Shown here piece by piece: positions 26,899 to 34,890 of a stretch of DNA of 44,243 nt. The stretch lies in contig JAMCSN010000163.1 of assembly GCA_023381535.1 (NCBI GenBank), forward strand, positions 1 to 44,243, written 5' to 3'. Each line of letters begins with the position of its first letter. Within the stretch, counting starts at the first letter, position 1. The notes below the pieces were generated by a model that was not told the DNA's origin, ran no database searches, and saw nothing but the letters and a program-made list of their open reading frames with translations. Source of the stretch: Bacteroidota bacterium (GTDB lineage: Bacteria; Bacteroidota; Ignavibacteria; Ignavibacteriales; Melioribacteraceae). Position numbers and translations under genes: made by a program.

Positions 26899-27462
26899 AT
26901 GCCTGACAAAGATGTTCAAACTATTCGCGATTTGATCTTCTACCAATATTCCAAAATTATAGCTCGAAGCGCCTTTAACATGCATGACGGTCGCGATGCT
27001 AAGAAAAGTCATTACGGATTTATTAAAAAAACATTCAGCGAATTAAAGAGCGGCAAAAAAAGCTGGTCGAGCATAACTAGGGAAGATTGGCAGTTCGTCG
27101 AGCTAATAAAAAAATGCATCTATTGCGGCGCAATGGTTAACCTTCAAGCGGAACACATTGTCCCCAAGTCTATTCAAATCAAACCCGGGTGTGAGAAGTG
27201 CGATCATCTTCAAGGCATTCACAATCAAGTGTGGGCATGTGTTGATTGCAATAGTTCCAAAGGCACTCTCGGACTTTATCAGTACTTCAAAAAGAAAAAT
27301 CCCGATAACGAAAAATACTACGACTCAATCCCTTCGCTTCTTGAGAAAAAATATCTAAAGACAATCTACAACTGTCATGATTGTGCCGGCACTTTAACGG
27401 GCGGCGATATTGACGGCGACGGAAAAATTACAGTGCTTGATCTCGATTATGTAATTCATTGA
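26899..27462 (+). CDS. HNH endonuclease-like protein with dockerin-type tail
   Basis: 187 residues. The ATG is preceded by AGGGGGTTGTAAAT. The central part is a zinc-stabilised HNH fold: CIYCG, then AEHIVPKS (the His of the ββα-metal core), CEKCDHLQGIHNQ, and ACVDCNSSKG with the closing Asn and Lys. The last ~20 residues (GDIDGDGKITVLDLDYVIH) form a single EF-hand-like loop of dockerin type, unusual for an HNH protein. There is no signal peptide, so the protein should be intracellular. It stands alone, with no methyltransferase or phage genes nearby; it could be a solitary nuclease of a mobile or defence type. The function of the tail is unknown. Confidence 0.8.
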   Translation: MPDKDVQTIRDLIFYQYSKIIARSAFNMHDGRDAKKSHYGFIKKTFSELKSGKKSWSSITREDWQFVELIKKCIYCGAMVNLQAEHIVPKSIQIKPGCEKCDHLQGIHNQVWACVDCNSSKGTLGLYQYFKKKNPDNEKYYDSIPSLLEKKYLKTIYNCHDCAGTLTGGDIDGDGKITVLDLDYVIH

Positions 27463-27514
27463 ATGATGTTTTTTTTGTTTTGTCCTTGTTGTCATTAACC
27501 CCAAGGAGAACATT

Positions 27515-28636
27515 ATGAAAAATCAAAAGTATAAGAATCTGTTCGAAGAACTTCTTTCATTAGCCGACATAAAAATCAACGGTAATCGTTCAACTGATAT
27601 ACAAGTTTTCGACGAGAGATTTTACAAAAGAGCAATCACCGAAGTAGAGTTGGGTCTCGGCGAATCGTACATGGACGGATGGTGGGACGCCGAAAAACTG
27701 GATGAAATGATTTTCAAAATATTGCGTGCCGATCTTCAAAACAAAGTGAAACACAATTACAAAATTGCTTTGCAGCTTGCCGGTTTCTGGCTGATCAACA
27801 TGCAGGCACGTCGCAGAGCGTTTATCATCGGCGAAAAACATTATGATTTGGGAAACGACCTTTTCAAGAGTATGCTGGATAGACGGATGAACTACAGCTG
27901 TGCATATTGGAAGAATTCTTCCAACCTGGATGAAGCGCAGGAAAACAAGCTCGAGTTGATTTGCAAAAAGATTTACCTAGAACCCGGAATGCGGGTTCTC
28001 GATATTGGATGCGGATGGGGCGCATTTGGAAAATATGCCGCGGAAAAATATAACGCTCAAGTTGTAGGTGTTACCGTTTCCAAAGAACAAGTTCAGCTCG
28101 GAAAAGAATTGTGCAAAGGTTTGCCCGTTGAATTCAGATTGCAAGACTACCGGCAAATCAATGAGCCCTTCGATAGGATAGTTTCAGTTGGAATGATTGA
28201 GCACGTAGGCTACAAAAATTATAGAGAATATTTTGCTATAGCCAACAAATGTTTGAAAGATACGGGTTTGTTTCTGCTTCACACAATCGGTGAGATACGC
28301 TCGGTGAAAAGTACAGACGCTTGGACTCACAAATATATTTTTCCGAATGGAATGCTTCCTTCGATTGCACAGTTGGGCAAAGCAATGGAAGGGTTGTTTG
28401 TAATGGAAGACTGGCATAACATCGGCGCAGATTACGATAAGACCTTGATGGCGTGGTACCAAAATTTTTCTGCTGCATGGAATAATATTAAACAACATTA
28501 TAGCAATAGGTTTTTCAGAATGTGGAAATATTTTTTGTTATCGAGCGCGGGTGCGTTTAGGGCAAGAAGAAATCAATTGTGGCAAACTGTTTTGTCTAAG
28601 CGGGGATTGGTTGGCGGATACAATTCCGTTAGATGA
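27515..28636 (+). CDS. cfa: Cyclopropane-fatty-acyl-phospholipid synthase
   Basis: 373 residues with an AAGGAG ribosome site (27503-27508). An N-terminal lipid-binding region (ELGLGESYMDGWWDAEKLDE, HYDLGNDLFKSMLDRRMNYS) precedes the SAM-binding fold (MRVLDIGCGWGAFGKYAAEK, VVGVTVSKEQV). Downstream are the family segments SVGMIEHVGYKNYREYF and YDKTLMAWYQNF. The enzyme methylates cis double bonds of membrane phospholipid acyl chains using S-adenosylmethionine, at the inner membrane surface, usually in stationary phase or stress. Length and motifs match the Escherichia coli type. It is a single-gene unit followed by a long repeat region. Confidence 0.95.
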   Translation: MKNQKYKNLFEELLSLADIKINGNRSTDIQVFDERFYKRAITEVELGLGESYMDGWWDAEKLDEMIFKILRADLQNKVKHNYKIALQLAGFWLINMQARRRAFIIGEKHYDLGNDLFKSMLDRRMNYSCAYWKNSSNLDEAQENKLELICKKIYLEPGMRVLDIGCGWGAFGKYAAEKYNAQVVGVTVSKEQVQLGKELCKGLPVEFRLQDYRQINEPFDRIVSVGMIEHVGYKNYREYFAIANKCLKDTGLFLLHTIGEIRSVKSTDAWTHKYIFPNGMLPSIAQLGKAMEGLFVMEDWHNIGADYDKTLMAWYQNFSAAWNNIKQHYSNRFFRMWKYFLLSSAGAFRARRNQLWQTVLSKRGLVGGYNSVR

Positions 28637-28772
28637 GTTAATGCTGATTGCTCGCCTCGCATTCGTGAGAACAAAAGCTGTCATTTGTGTAAGTCCAGCA
28701 GGCTGCTCCACCTACCTACCCGGCAACTTCAATTTTTGACAAAATGAACTCCTTTTTAGGTGAAAAATAATT

Positions 28773-29108
28773 GTTTGCGGGAAGCGTAGAATCGTTTGCG
28801 GGAGAGTTGGAATCACTCGCCGGAGGCGGGAAATGGTTCGCGGGAGAGTGGAAACGGTTTGCCGGAGAGTGGAAACGGTTTGCCGGAGAGTGGAAACGGC
28901 TTGCCGGAGAGTGGAAATGGTTTGCGGGGAGTTAGAAATCACTTGCGGGGGAATAGAAATCGTTTGGAGGAAGAGAAAAATGGTATTTTGGCTGATAAAA
29001 ACGGTTCGCGGGAAAGGGGAAATGGTTTTTTGGCGTGAAAAAGCAGTATTTGGGCTTATCAAAATCGTTATTCGGCAAGGAAAAATCTTTTGAGATGGAA
29101 AAGGATGG
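28773..29108 (+). repeat. 21-bp tandem repeat, 16 phase-locked units
   Basis: Units begin at 28773, 28794, 28815, 28836, 28857, 28878, 28899, 28920, 28941, 28962, 28983, 29004, 29025, 29046, 29067 and 29088, always exactly 21 bases apart. The core reads GTTTGCCGGAGAGTGGAAAC plus one base. Units 28836-28919 are nearly identical; outer ones are diverged but keep the spacing. Confidence 0.9.
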
Positions 29109-29152
29109 ATGGATGATGGATGATTGGTTGTTGGTTATTAGTGATTGGTTGC

Positions 29153-29334
29153 CGGTGATTGGTTATCATTGAACAGAAGTTGCAAAGTAACAGTTATCAT
29201 TTCTAATTTGTCATTTGTAATTTGATCACCGGTTGTGGGTTATCGGTGATCGGTTATAATTGAAGAGAGGTTGCAAAGTGCCGTTTATCATTTCTAATTT
29301 GTCATTTGTAATTTGATCACCGGTCATTGGGCAT
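29153..29334 (+). repeat. Two tandem 91-bp direct repeats
   Basis: Copy one is 29153-29243 and copy two 29244-29334. They share an exact 40-base block (29194-29233 and 29285-29324, beginning TTATCATTTCTAATTTGTCA), while the first half of each copy is diverged. It is non-coding and adjacent to the 21-bp array. Confidence 0.85.
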
Positions 29335-29589
29335 TAGTCATTGATCTATGCAGTTAGTGAACACCGAAAGCTGACCGCTGACAGCTGTTGCAAGTTTGAC
29401 TCGTTTAGTTTATGTTGTGAACGGAGGTAGGGGAATTGAAATATTTTAGCGGAAGGAATTTTAGCTCAAGCACCATTGACCCGCCCGGTCATTCCAGTAC
29501 AAAACACACGGGGGAAAACTACGAAGGTAAGCGGGAAGCACACAATAAATTAGAAACCGTTTTGTTTGAAGATAAAAGTCGTGCGGACA

Positions 29590-29645
29590 AAGCTGCGTCC
29601 GTCCGGAATATAGATGCCTGTCCGACGAAGAGGCGGACGCACGGG
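29590..29645. repeat. GC-rich palindromic repeat element
   Basis: TGCGTCCG (about 29593-29600) and CGGACGCA (about 29633-29640) form an inverted repeat around GCCTGTCCGACGAAG. The string GCCTGTCCG recurs about 100 bases downstream (near 29715). GC content is high compared with the flanking AT-rich DNA, as expected for an interspersed REP-like sequence. Confidence 0.5.
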
Positions 29646-29680
29646 ATATTTTTAATAATTAAGAGAACAAATCAAAAACC

Positions 29681-29779
29681 AAATAACTGGAATGATAGAC
29701 TGCAGCATTCCGCATGCCTGTCCGCCCCTGGTGGATCTATGTTCCAACGCATGGTAACTCATGCAGTATAACGTTATAT
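29681..29779 (+). other. Possible recombination site at left edge of cassette-like region
   Basis: AAATAAC (29681-29687) and GTTATAT (29773-29779) bracket 99 bases, and the right end reads TATAACGTTATATG, like the right core of integron attC sites. Internal pairing is weak and the inner sequence does not resemble the four sites farther right, so this is the least certain of the set. The first cassette-like gene starts 24 bases after it. Confidence 0.3.
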
Positions 29780-29802
29780 GCTAAAATAAAATTGGTGTAT
29801 TG

Positions 29803-30525
29803 ATGATACATAATAGAAGAAATATACCTGACTATGAAAAATTACGAGATGAGCTATTCAAAGTAAGTGTTGATTACAAAGCATGGATGCGTAGTCTTAA
29901 AATTATCGCAATTGCTATCACAATAATACTTACACTACTTGCTTTCTTTGGTTATGATAAAATTGATACTATTGAAAAAACCATACTTGAAAGAGCTAAT
30001 CTTCGGTTAGCAAAAACAGATTCAATACTTTCCAAAATTGATGACAAAAAAATTAATGAACTTAATATGCGGTTAGTTGAAAAAGAGAAACAATATGAAC
30101 AAACTCTTTCTAATTTCGAAAAATTACTTTCACAGAACGAAAAAATAGAAGATCGTATTCTTCAATTGCTACCTAATAATAAAAGAATAGAATATAAATT
30201 GAGTACTTACATTATTAAATCACCAGAGGACTATTTCCAAATAAAACCTATAAAAAATATCTGGCATTCAAATGAAATAATGAACCTATATCTAGTATTC
30301 AATGACAATTTTGATTTAAAAAAGGTTACGGCTCTTAGATTTCAATTGTCAGACTCAAAGTATCTTGTTAAAGACTATTATTTTCAAAATGAACAAAGAT
30401 TTAATAAAATAGAAATTACTTTAGATGTTGGGAAAGGAGATTACTTTTTCGAATTCGGCTTTATTACAAAAGAAAATAACGAGGATGTATTTTATCGTTT
30501 TGTAAAAAAAATAAAAATATTATGA
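29803..30525 (+). CDS. Membrane-anchored coiled-coil protein of unknown function
   Basis: 240 residues from ATG 29803 (one codon after an in-frame TTG). A short cytoplasmic N-terminus is followed by one membrane segment (IIAIAITIILTLLAFFG, about residues 31-47), a predicted coiled coil (about 50-125, LRLAKTDSILSKIDDKKINE and LVEKEKQYEQTLSNFEKLL) and a beta-rich C-terminal domain ending in FYRFVKKIKIL. I do not recognise a family. The gene is AT-rich, stands alone, and is followed six bases after its stop by an attC-like site, so it reads as a single-gene cassette. Confidence 0.75.
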   Translation: MIHNRRNIPDYEKLRDELFKVSVDYKAWMRSLKIIAIAITIILTLLAFFGYDKIDTIEKTILERANLRLAKTDSILSKIDDKKINELNMRLVEKEKQYEQTLSNFEKLLSQNEKIEDRILQLLPNNKRIEYKLSTYIIKSPEDYFQIKPIKNIWHSNEIMNLYLVFNDNFDLKKVTALRFQLSDSKYLVKDYYFQNEQRFNKIEITLDVGKGDYFFEFGFITKENNEDVFYRFVKKIKIL

Positions 30526-30530
30526 GACGC

Positions 30531-30717
30531 ATATCTCGCAATTCAAACGACCGCTATCTTCGATGCGGTCTTTTGATATGGTTATAGGCATTCGTTTTCA
30601 AAGTTAGTTTAGTGTGTAAAGTGGGATTAGTTAACAAAGTTGATTTAAAAATAAAAAGGTGGTTTGCAATATGTAAATTGTAGTTTTGGGCGGCGCTTTA
30701 ATTGTAAGAGCGTATAT
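30531..30717 (+). other. attC-like cassette recombination site A
   Basis: 187 bases between the coiled-coil gene and the restriction gene. The left end, ATATCTCGCAATTCAAACGA, matches the left end of site B, and the right end, GCGCTTTAATTGTAAGAGCG followed by TATAT, matches those of sites B and D. An internal hairpin (GACCGC...GCGGTC, about 30548-30569) is present. The right core is GTATAT, one T short of GTTATAT, so the site may be degenerate. Confidence 0.45.
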
Positions 30718-30755
30718 TTCTTTTATTGTTGTATTCAAATAATGTAAGGAGAATT

Positions 30756-31859
30756 ATGGGTTACAAAGAGAAAATATCTGTTCTTGCAAAAAAAGTTCCT
30801 TCAACAATAGTTGATTTTGATGAAGACCGTTTGAGAGGACGAGCGCCCACTCAAGCATTTTCTGAATTTCTTACAAATAGAGAACAAGGAGATTGGGCAG
30901 AAGATTTAATAATTAGAGCTATTAATTCACTTTCCAAAAATTATGTTGCAGTGAAATATGGCAAATCCGATAATTTAGTCGCTGGCGAAGATGGTTTTGA
31001 TGACTTCTATGAATCATATCAAGATGAACTTGATGATATTGGGAAAAGACCAGACTTACTTCTGTTTCAAAAGGATAAATATGATGATAAATGGCAAAAA
31101 AATATTAGTCGTTTTTCAAAAGATGAGTTAGATAAAATTGTTCCTTTGGCTATTGCTGGATTAGAGATACGTTCTAGTTCATTCCTTATCGATAAATATG
31201 ATGAAGAAATGAATAGAAGGACAACGGAACATATAGCCAAAGTCCTTGACATAAAAAATAAAATTCTTACTGAATATAAGGGATTATTAGAAGATGCTAC
31301 GAAAAAGAAATATATAGCATTACTTGAAAAAATGGATGATGAGAATTTAAGTATTATTGATTTTCGAGTCCCTTCTTGGCGTTCATCTGAAGAATTAATA
31401 GCTCTTTCCGAATTATTCAAAGAAATAAAATCATCTATAAAGGTAATTCAAAAACGTGATTTTCTAAGTATTACCCCAAAAGTAGAAGATATAAAAATTG
31501 TTTATAAGTGGATTCAGACATACAATGTCCCCCATTATTATTTTCAAGTCTTTTTTGATAAAGTTTATGGAATTGCTTTCGAACATATTCTTGAACTAAT
31601 TACAAATGCCGATAATGAAGGCGTACATTTTTTTGTCGAAAGCGGGGACGCTAAAAATCAAAATAAAGCAACAATTAAAATTAATGCAAAGACTGGACAA
31701 GAAATTGCACACAAAGTTGATATGCCAGAACATTTTAGCCAGATGAAAGAACTTGAGCGTGGAAGGTTGTTATTTCACGTTTCTTTTCGTGGTGGTGAAG
31801 CATATCTTAATGTCACGAATTTATTGGAATTACTAAATATTGACTCCAAAGAGTTTTAA
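30756..31859 (+). CDS. Type II restriction endonuclease, AccI-like
   Basis: 367 residues from ATG 30756, with AAGGAG at 30746-30751. The segment IKVIQKRDFLSITPKVEDIK, then YKWIQTYNVPHYYFQVFFDK and KNQNKATIKINAKTG, resembles what I recall of the AccI restriction endonuclease family (GTMKAC cutters), as does the length. A possible PD-(D/E)xK-like core is RPDLLLF with Asp100 and LEIRSSS with Glu137 and Arg139; Arg instead of Lys in the last position is notable. The methyltransferase gene starts three bases after the stop, so the two form a restriction-modification operon. Family naming is from memory of conserved segments and was not checked by a search. Confidence 0.72.
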   Translation: MGYKEKISVLAKKVPSTIVDFDEDRLRGRAPTQAFSEFLTNREQGDWAEDLIIRAINSLSKNYVAVKYGKSDNLVAGEDGFDDFYESYQDELDDIGKRPDLLLFQKDKYDDKWQKNISRFSKDELDKIVPLAIAGLEIRSSSFLIDKYDEEMNRRTTEHIAKVLDIKNKILTEYKGLLEDATKKKYIALLEKMDDENLSIIDFRVPSWRSSEELIALSELFKEIKSSIKVIQKRDFLSITPKVEDIKIVYKWIQTYNVPHYYFQVFFDKVYGIAFEHILELITNADNEGVHFFVESGDAKNQNKATIKINAKTGQEIAHKVDMPEHFSQMKELERGRLLFHVSFRGGEAYLNVTNLLELLNIDSKEF

Positions 31860-31862
31860 CGA

Positions 31863-33473
31863 ATGAACAATAATATTACATACGATATTAATCCAATTGA
31901 AAAAGGGTATTTGAATTCAACAGAAATTGCACATAGAAAAAAATATGCGCAGTTCTTCACTCCACAAAGCATTGCTCTCTTTATGTCAAAATGGGTGCTT
32001 GGTAATAAAACCGGCACTCATTTTTTAGACCCTGCAGTTGGAACGGGTATATTTATCCGTTCATTACTTGAATTGGATAATGATGTTTTTATTAAAGGTT
32101 ACGATGTAGATTCAAACATATTGGACGTACTCAAAATGTATGTGCGAAAGAATCAATTAAAAGAAAAAGTAAATATTATTTGCAAAGATTATATGTTCAA
32201 TGACTGGAATAATCGCTATGACGGTATTATATGTAATCCACCGTATCTTAAGTTTCAAGACTTTTATAACAAGGATGAAGCCCTTCAAGAATTCCAGATA
32301 AGATTAGGTATGACGCTTAGCGGATTCAGCAATATTTATACTCTTTTCTTATTAAAATCAATTAACCAATTAAATGTTGATGGGAGAGCTGCATATATTA
32401 TTCCATCCGAATTCCTTAACTCAGATTATGGTAAAACAGTAAAGAGATATTTAATTGATAATAAAACTTTGCGATATGTAATAATATTTAATTTTGATAA
32501 AATGGTTTTTGATGATGCTCTTACTACATCCAGTATTTTTTTATTTTCAAATGATGATTCCAAACAAGATATTGAATTTATATCCATTAATAAGGCTGAA
32601 GAATTAGAAGACTTATCAATGAAATTAGCAGCTTACCCTGATGTTGTGCTAAAATCAAAAAAAATTAGTTTTTCTTCACTTGACCCAAATATTAAATGGC
32701 GGAATTATTATCAAGGTACTTCTGAAAATAAGTACACAAACTTAGCTCCCTTTTCTAATTTTTGTAAAGTTGTGCGAGGTATTGCAACTGGCTCAAATGA
32801 TTATTTCACTTTTGACATTGAAAAGAAAGAATCATTTTTAATTCCTTCAAAATATCTTATTCCTTGTATAACAAAATCCAACCAAGTAAAATCACCTTTT
32901 TTTACTAATGACAATTTTATTGAATTAAAAAACAGAAATCAGAAAGTATTTTTATTTGATGCTTCAAATTCAGAAGACGAAAATGTTCGTTCTTATCTAA
33001 AATTGGGTGAGAAATTAGATATTGATAAAAAGTTTTTGACAAGTCACCGTACCCCTTGGTACGCAATAGAAAATCGTCCTCCTTCACCTATTTGGGTCGG
33101 AGTATTTAATCGTGGAGGACTTAGGTTTATTCGTAATGAAGCAAACATTAGAAATTTAACAACCTTTCATTGCATTTATGTTACTGCTCTATTCTCAGAA
33201 ATGACTGATTTAATTTTTTCATACTTGTTGACAGATGTTGCTCGTGAAATATTCAATGATAATAGACGCGAATATGGTGGTGGACTTGAGAAATTTGAAC
33301 CAAATGATTTAAATACTTCATCAATATTCGATTTTTCTGTTCTATCAAAAAAACAAACCAACGATATTCTTCATAATTATAATACATATAGAGATTCCTG
33401 TTTAAAAAATAAACCTAATCTTCAAATGCTCTCTTTTTTGAATGATATTTATTTACAATTGCTGAAAAAATGA
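31863..33473 (+). CDS. Adenine-N6 DNA methyltransferase of the AccI-like system (TaqI-like)
   Basis: 536 residues. Motif I FLDPAVGTGIFIRSL (near residue 57) binds S-adenosylmethionine and motif IV GIICNPPYLKF (near residue 125) is the NPPY of N6-adenine methyltransferases. The order I before IV, plus a long C-terminal half with TaqI-like target-recognition character (FCKVVRGIATGSNDYF, RTPWYAIENRPPSP), makes it gamma class. It protects host DNA against the endonuclease encoded just upstream. Nuclease-first order without a separate controller gene is seen. The gene is AT-rich and followed by site B after nine bases. Confidence 0.9.
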   Translation: MNNNITYDINPIEKGYLNSTEIAHRKKYAQFFTPQSIALFMSKWVLGNKTGTHFLDPAVGTGIFIRSLLELDNDVFIKGYDVDSNILDVLKMYVRKNQLKEKVNIICKDYMFNDWNNRYDGIICNPPYLKFQDFYNKDEALQEFQIRLGMTLSGFSNIYTLFLLKSINQLNVDGRAAYIIPSEFLNSDYGKTVKRYLIDNKTLRYVIIFNFDKMVFDDALTTSSIFLFSNDDSKQDIEFISINKAEELEDLSMKLAAYPDVVLKSKKISFSSLDPNIKWRNYYQGTSENKYTNLAPFSNFCKVVRGIATGSNDYFTFDIEKKESFLIPSKYLIPCITKSNQVKSPFFTNDNFIELKNRNQKVFLFDASNSEDENVRSYLKLGEKLDIDKKFLTSHRTPWYAIENRPPSPIWVGVFNRGGLRFIRNEANIRNLTTFHCIYVTALFSEMTDLIFSYLLTDVAREIFNDNRREYGGGLEKFEPNDLNTSSIFDFSVLSKKQTNDILHNYNTYRDSCLKNKPNLQMLSFLNDIYLQLLKK

Positions 33474-33481
33474 ATGATGAA

Positions 33482-33670
33482 ATATAACAAGCCAATCAAC
33501 CCGACCGCCTTTTCGCATTCGGCATTTTAGTAATTATTGGTTTTGTTCTTCCGTGTAAAGGTTCTTGTGCAAAGTTGTTCTATTAAAAAATTTTTTTATA
33601 AAATAAAAATTTGCTGGTATTGTTTGGCATCCTTGTTCTGGGGCGCCGCTTATCGGCAACGTCGTTATAT
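33482..33670 (+). other. attC-like cassette recombination site B
   Basis: 189 bases, bounded by ATATAAC (33482-33488) and its exact complement GTTATAT (33664-33670). The left arm AAGCCAATCAACCCGACCGC resembles that of site A and the right arm CCGCTTATCGGCAACGTC resembles that of site D (CCGGTTAGCGGCAAGAGC). Length and internal blocks (GTGTAAAG, CAAAGTTG) match site A, so A and B are paralogous copies. It lies directly after the restriction-modification operon. Confidence 0.55.
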
Positions 33671-33752
33671 GGCTAATAGTTGAACTTGAAAATTGGATTA
33701 ATGATACGTATTTTATTGTAAGAATATTTACGTATTATTAGAAGGGAATTAT

Positions 33753-34022
33753 ATGAATACCAAACTAACATTAAAACTCAATAAAAAAGCCATTGATCGT
33801 GCTAAAAAATATGCTCAAAGAAATAAACAGAGTCTTTCAGTAATGGTTGAAAAATATTTCAATCTGATATCAGCCACGTCTGACAAGTCTGATAAAGAAA
33901 GCATCACGGAAATTGAAATATCACCAAATGTTCTTGAACTTTCCGGGATTATCAAGTTACCAGAGCATATTAATATGAAAGAGGTTTATAGAAATCATAT
34001 TGAGGCAAAATATTCCAGATGA
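33753..34022 (+). CDS. Antitoxin of type II toxin-antitoxin system (DUF6364-like)
   Basis: 89 residues, ribosome site AGAAGGGAA (about 33739-33747). The N-terminus (MNTKLTLKLNKKAIDRAKKY, then RNKQSLSVMVEKYFNL) is a ribbon-helix-helix DNA-binding fold typical of DUF6364 antitoxins. The C-terminal tail (VLELSGIIKLPEHINMKEVY) is the usual toxin-wrapping region. Its stop overlaps the PIN toxin start as ATGA, so both are co-translated. It probably also represses its own operon. Confidence 0.85.
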   Translation: MNTKLTLKLNKKAIDRAKKYAQRNKQSLSVMVEKYFNLISATSDKSDKESITEIEISPNVLELSGIIKLPEHINMKEVYRNHIEAKYSR

Positions 34023-34444
34023 TTAAACTTTTTGTTGATTCGGATATAATATTAGATCTACTTGCTGAAAGGGAACCGCACTATATACACGCAGCTCGAT
34101 TATTCACGTTAATTAATCAAAATAAAATTACTGCTTACACGTCCCCACTTATTTTTGCAAATCTGCACTACCTTCTTAAGAAACAAATCACAAATTTCGT
34201 AGCCTTAAAGAGCTTAAGAAAACTAAAAACTCTCATAAATATTCTACCAATAGATGAAAGAGTAATAGAACAATCACTTAATTCTGAATTCAATGATTTT
34301 GAGGATGCAATTCAGTATTACACAGCAGTCAATAATGGCATTACACTTATTATTACTAGAAATAAAATAGATTATAAGCGTAGTAAAATCGATGTTTTGA
34401 CAGCGGAAGAGTTTCTTAAAAGTTTAGATACGAAATTAAAATAG
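34019..34444 (+). CDS. PIN-domain toxin (VapC-like ribonuclease)
   Basis: 141 residues. The acidic PIN centre is visible: Asp7 and Asp9 in KLFVDSDIILDLLAERE, and Glu/Asp in SEFNDFEDAIQYYTA, followed by ITLIITRNKIDYKRSKI. PIN toxins are magnesium-dependent RNases that cut tRNA or rRNA when the antitoxin is degraded. The gene is intact and overlaps the antitoxin stop by four bases. Site C begins eight bases after its stop. Confidence 0.9.
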   Translation: MIKLFVDSDIILDLLAEREPHYIHAARLFTLINQNKITAYTSPLIFANLHYLLKKQITNFVALKSLRKLKTLINILPIDERVIEQSLNSEFNDFEDAIQYYTAVNNGITLIITRNKIDYKRSKIDVLTAEEFLKSLDTKLK

Positions 34445-34452
34445 TAAACGCC

Positions 34453-34529
34453 ATATAACCGCTTAAAAAAAGATGCCGCAAAGAACGCGGGACAAGCTGG
34501 GCAGCGCTTTAGTTGCGATGCCGTTATGC
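34453..34529 (+). other. attC-like cassette recombination site C
   Basis: 77 bases, the classical attC size. It is bounded by ATATAAC (34453-34459) and GTTATGC (34523-34529). The left arm CGCTTAAAAAAAGATGCCGC is nearly the same as in site D (TGCTTAAAAAAGGATCCCGC), and the right arm GCGCTTTAGTTGCGATGCC parallels the GCGCTTTAATTGTAAGAGC of site A. A hairpin CCGC...GCGG (about 34476-34490) lies at the centre. Confidence 0.55.
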
Positions 34530-34607
34530 CTTCTCAATAGTGAATTGAATGTATGAAAGGTTAGGTTTATATTTAAGCGAAAATAATTTAGAATTATTGA
34601 GGAAAAC

Positions 34608-34787
34608 ATGGTAACAAAGGAAAGAATTAAACGCGAAATAGATCGTATGCCAAACGATTTATTGGAAAAGGTTTACAAATATATAAATGGGCTGAAGTCC
34701 CCAAAAACAATTAAAAAGAAATTCCACACTTATAAATTGAAAGGACAATTCGATAATATAAATGTTCGAGAAAGAGCATATGAATAA
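34608..34787 (+). CDS. Small antitoxin-like protein (DUF2281-like)
   Basis: 59 residues, MVTKERIKREIDRMPNDLLE onward to RERAYE, preceded by GAGGAAAAC. The N-terminal helix pair (IDRMPNDLLEKVYKYINGL) is typical of short antitoxins paired with PIN toxins; the basic tail fits toxin binding. A broken PIN toxin frame lies downstream. Before a 98-bp insertion, the stop of this gene would have overlapped the toxin start as TAATG. Confidence 0.7.
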   Translation: MVTKERIKREIDRMPNDLLEKVYKYINGLKSPKTIKKKFHTYKLKGQFDNINVRERAYE

Positions 34788-34792
34788 TGTAT

Positions 34793-34890
34793 GAGGCGAA
34801 TCTAAAAAGGTCATTTTCAAATTTTTCTACTGCTAATTTATACCGAATCGTAACTTTTGAGCAACTGAAATACCTTTTTAGAGTAGACTC
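34793..34890. mobile_element. 98-bp MITE-like element with 6-bp target duplication
   Basis: The ends are inverted: GAGGCGAATCTAAAAAGG (34793-34810) against CCTTTTTAGAGTAGACTC (34873-34890), 15 of 18 positions complementary. The element is flanked by ATGTAT on both sides (34787-34792 and 34891-34896). It has no coding capacity. Removing it with one copy of the duplication restores a TAATG junction between antitoxin and toxin, which supports a real insertion. Confidence 0.72.

Larger units (their letters stand above)
28637..29680. other. Repeat-rich region without a convincing gene
   Basis: Over 1 kb after cfa contains a 21-bp tandem array, GGATGGAT/GATTGGTT low-complexity sequence, two 91-bp direct repeats and GC-rich palindromes. 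Two frames longer than 75 codons exist here, but one is created by the 21-bp repeat and the other (29436-29771) is built across palindromes, with no recognisable domain. I see no tRNA or other RNA gene. The region separates the core genes from the cassette-like array. Confidence 0.7.

Noticed and set aside
28796..29038. 80-codon frame with GNGLPES repeats (and a matching minus-strand frame)
   Set aside because: It is produced by the 21-bp tandem array, which stays open because 21 is divisible by 3; no ribosome site and no domain.
28773..29334. CRISPR array
   Set aside because: The 21-bp units are contiguous without spacers, the 91-bp repeats have only two copies, and no cas genes are present.
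29436..29771. 111-codon frame before the cassette-like region
   Set aside because: It crosses GC-rich palindromes and a possible recombination site, has irregular composition and no recognisable domain.
30578..30594. GGTTATAGGCATTCG as an extra attC core inside site A
   Set aside because: It has no partner arm at a suitable distance and is not preserved in site B.
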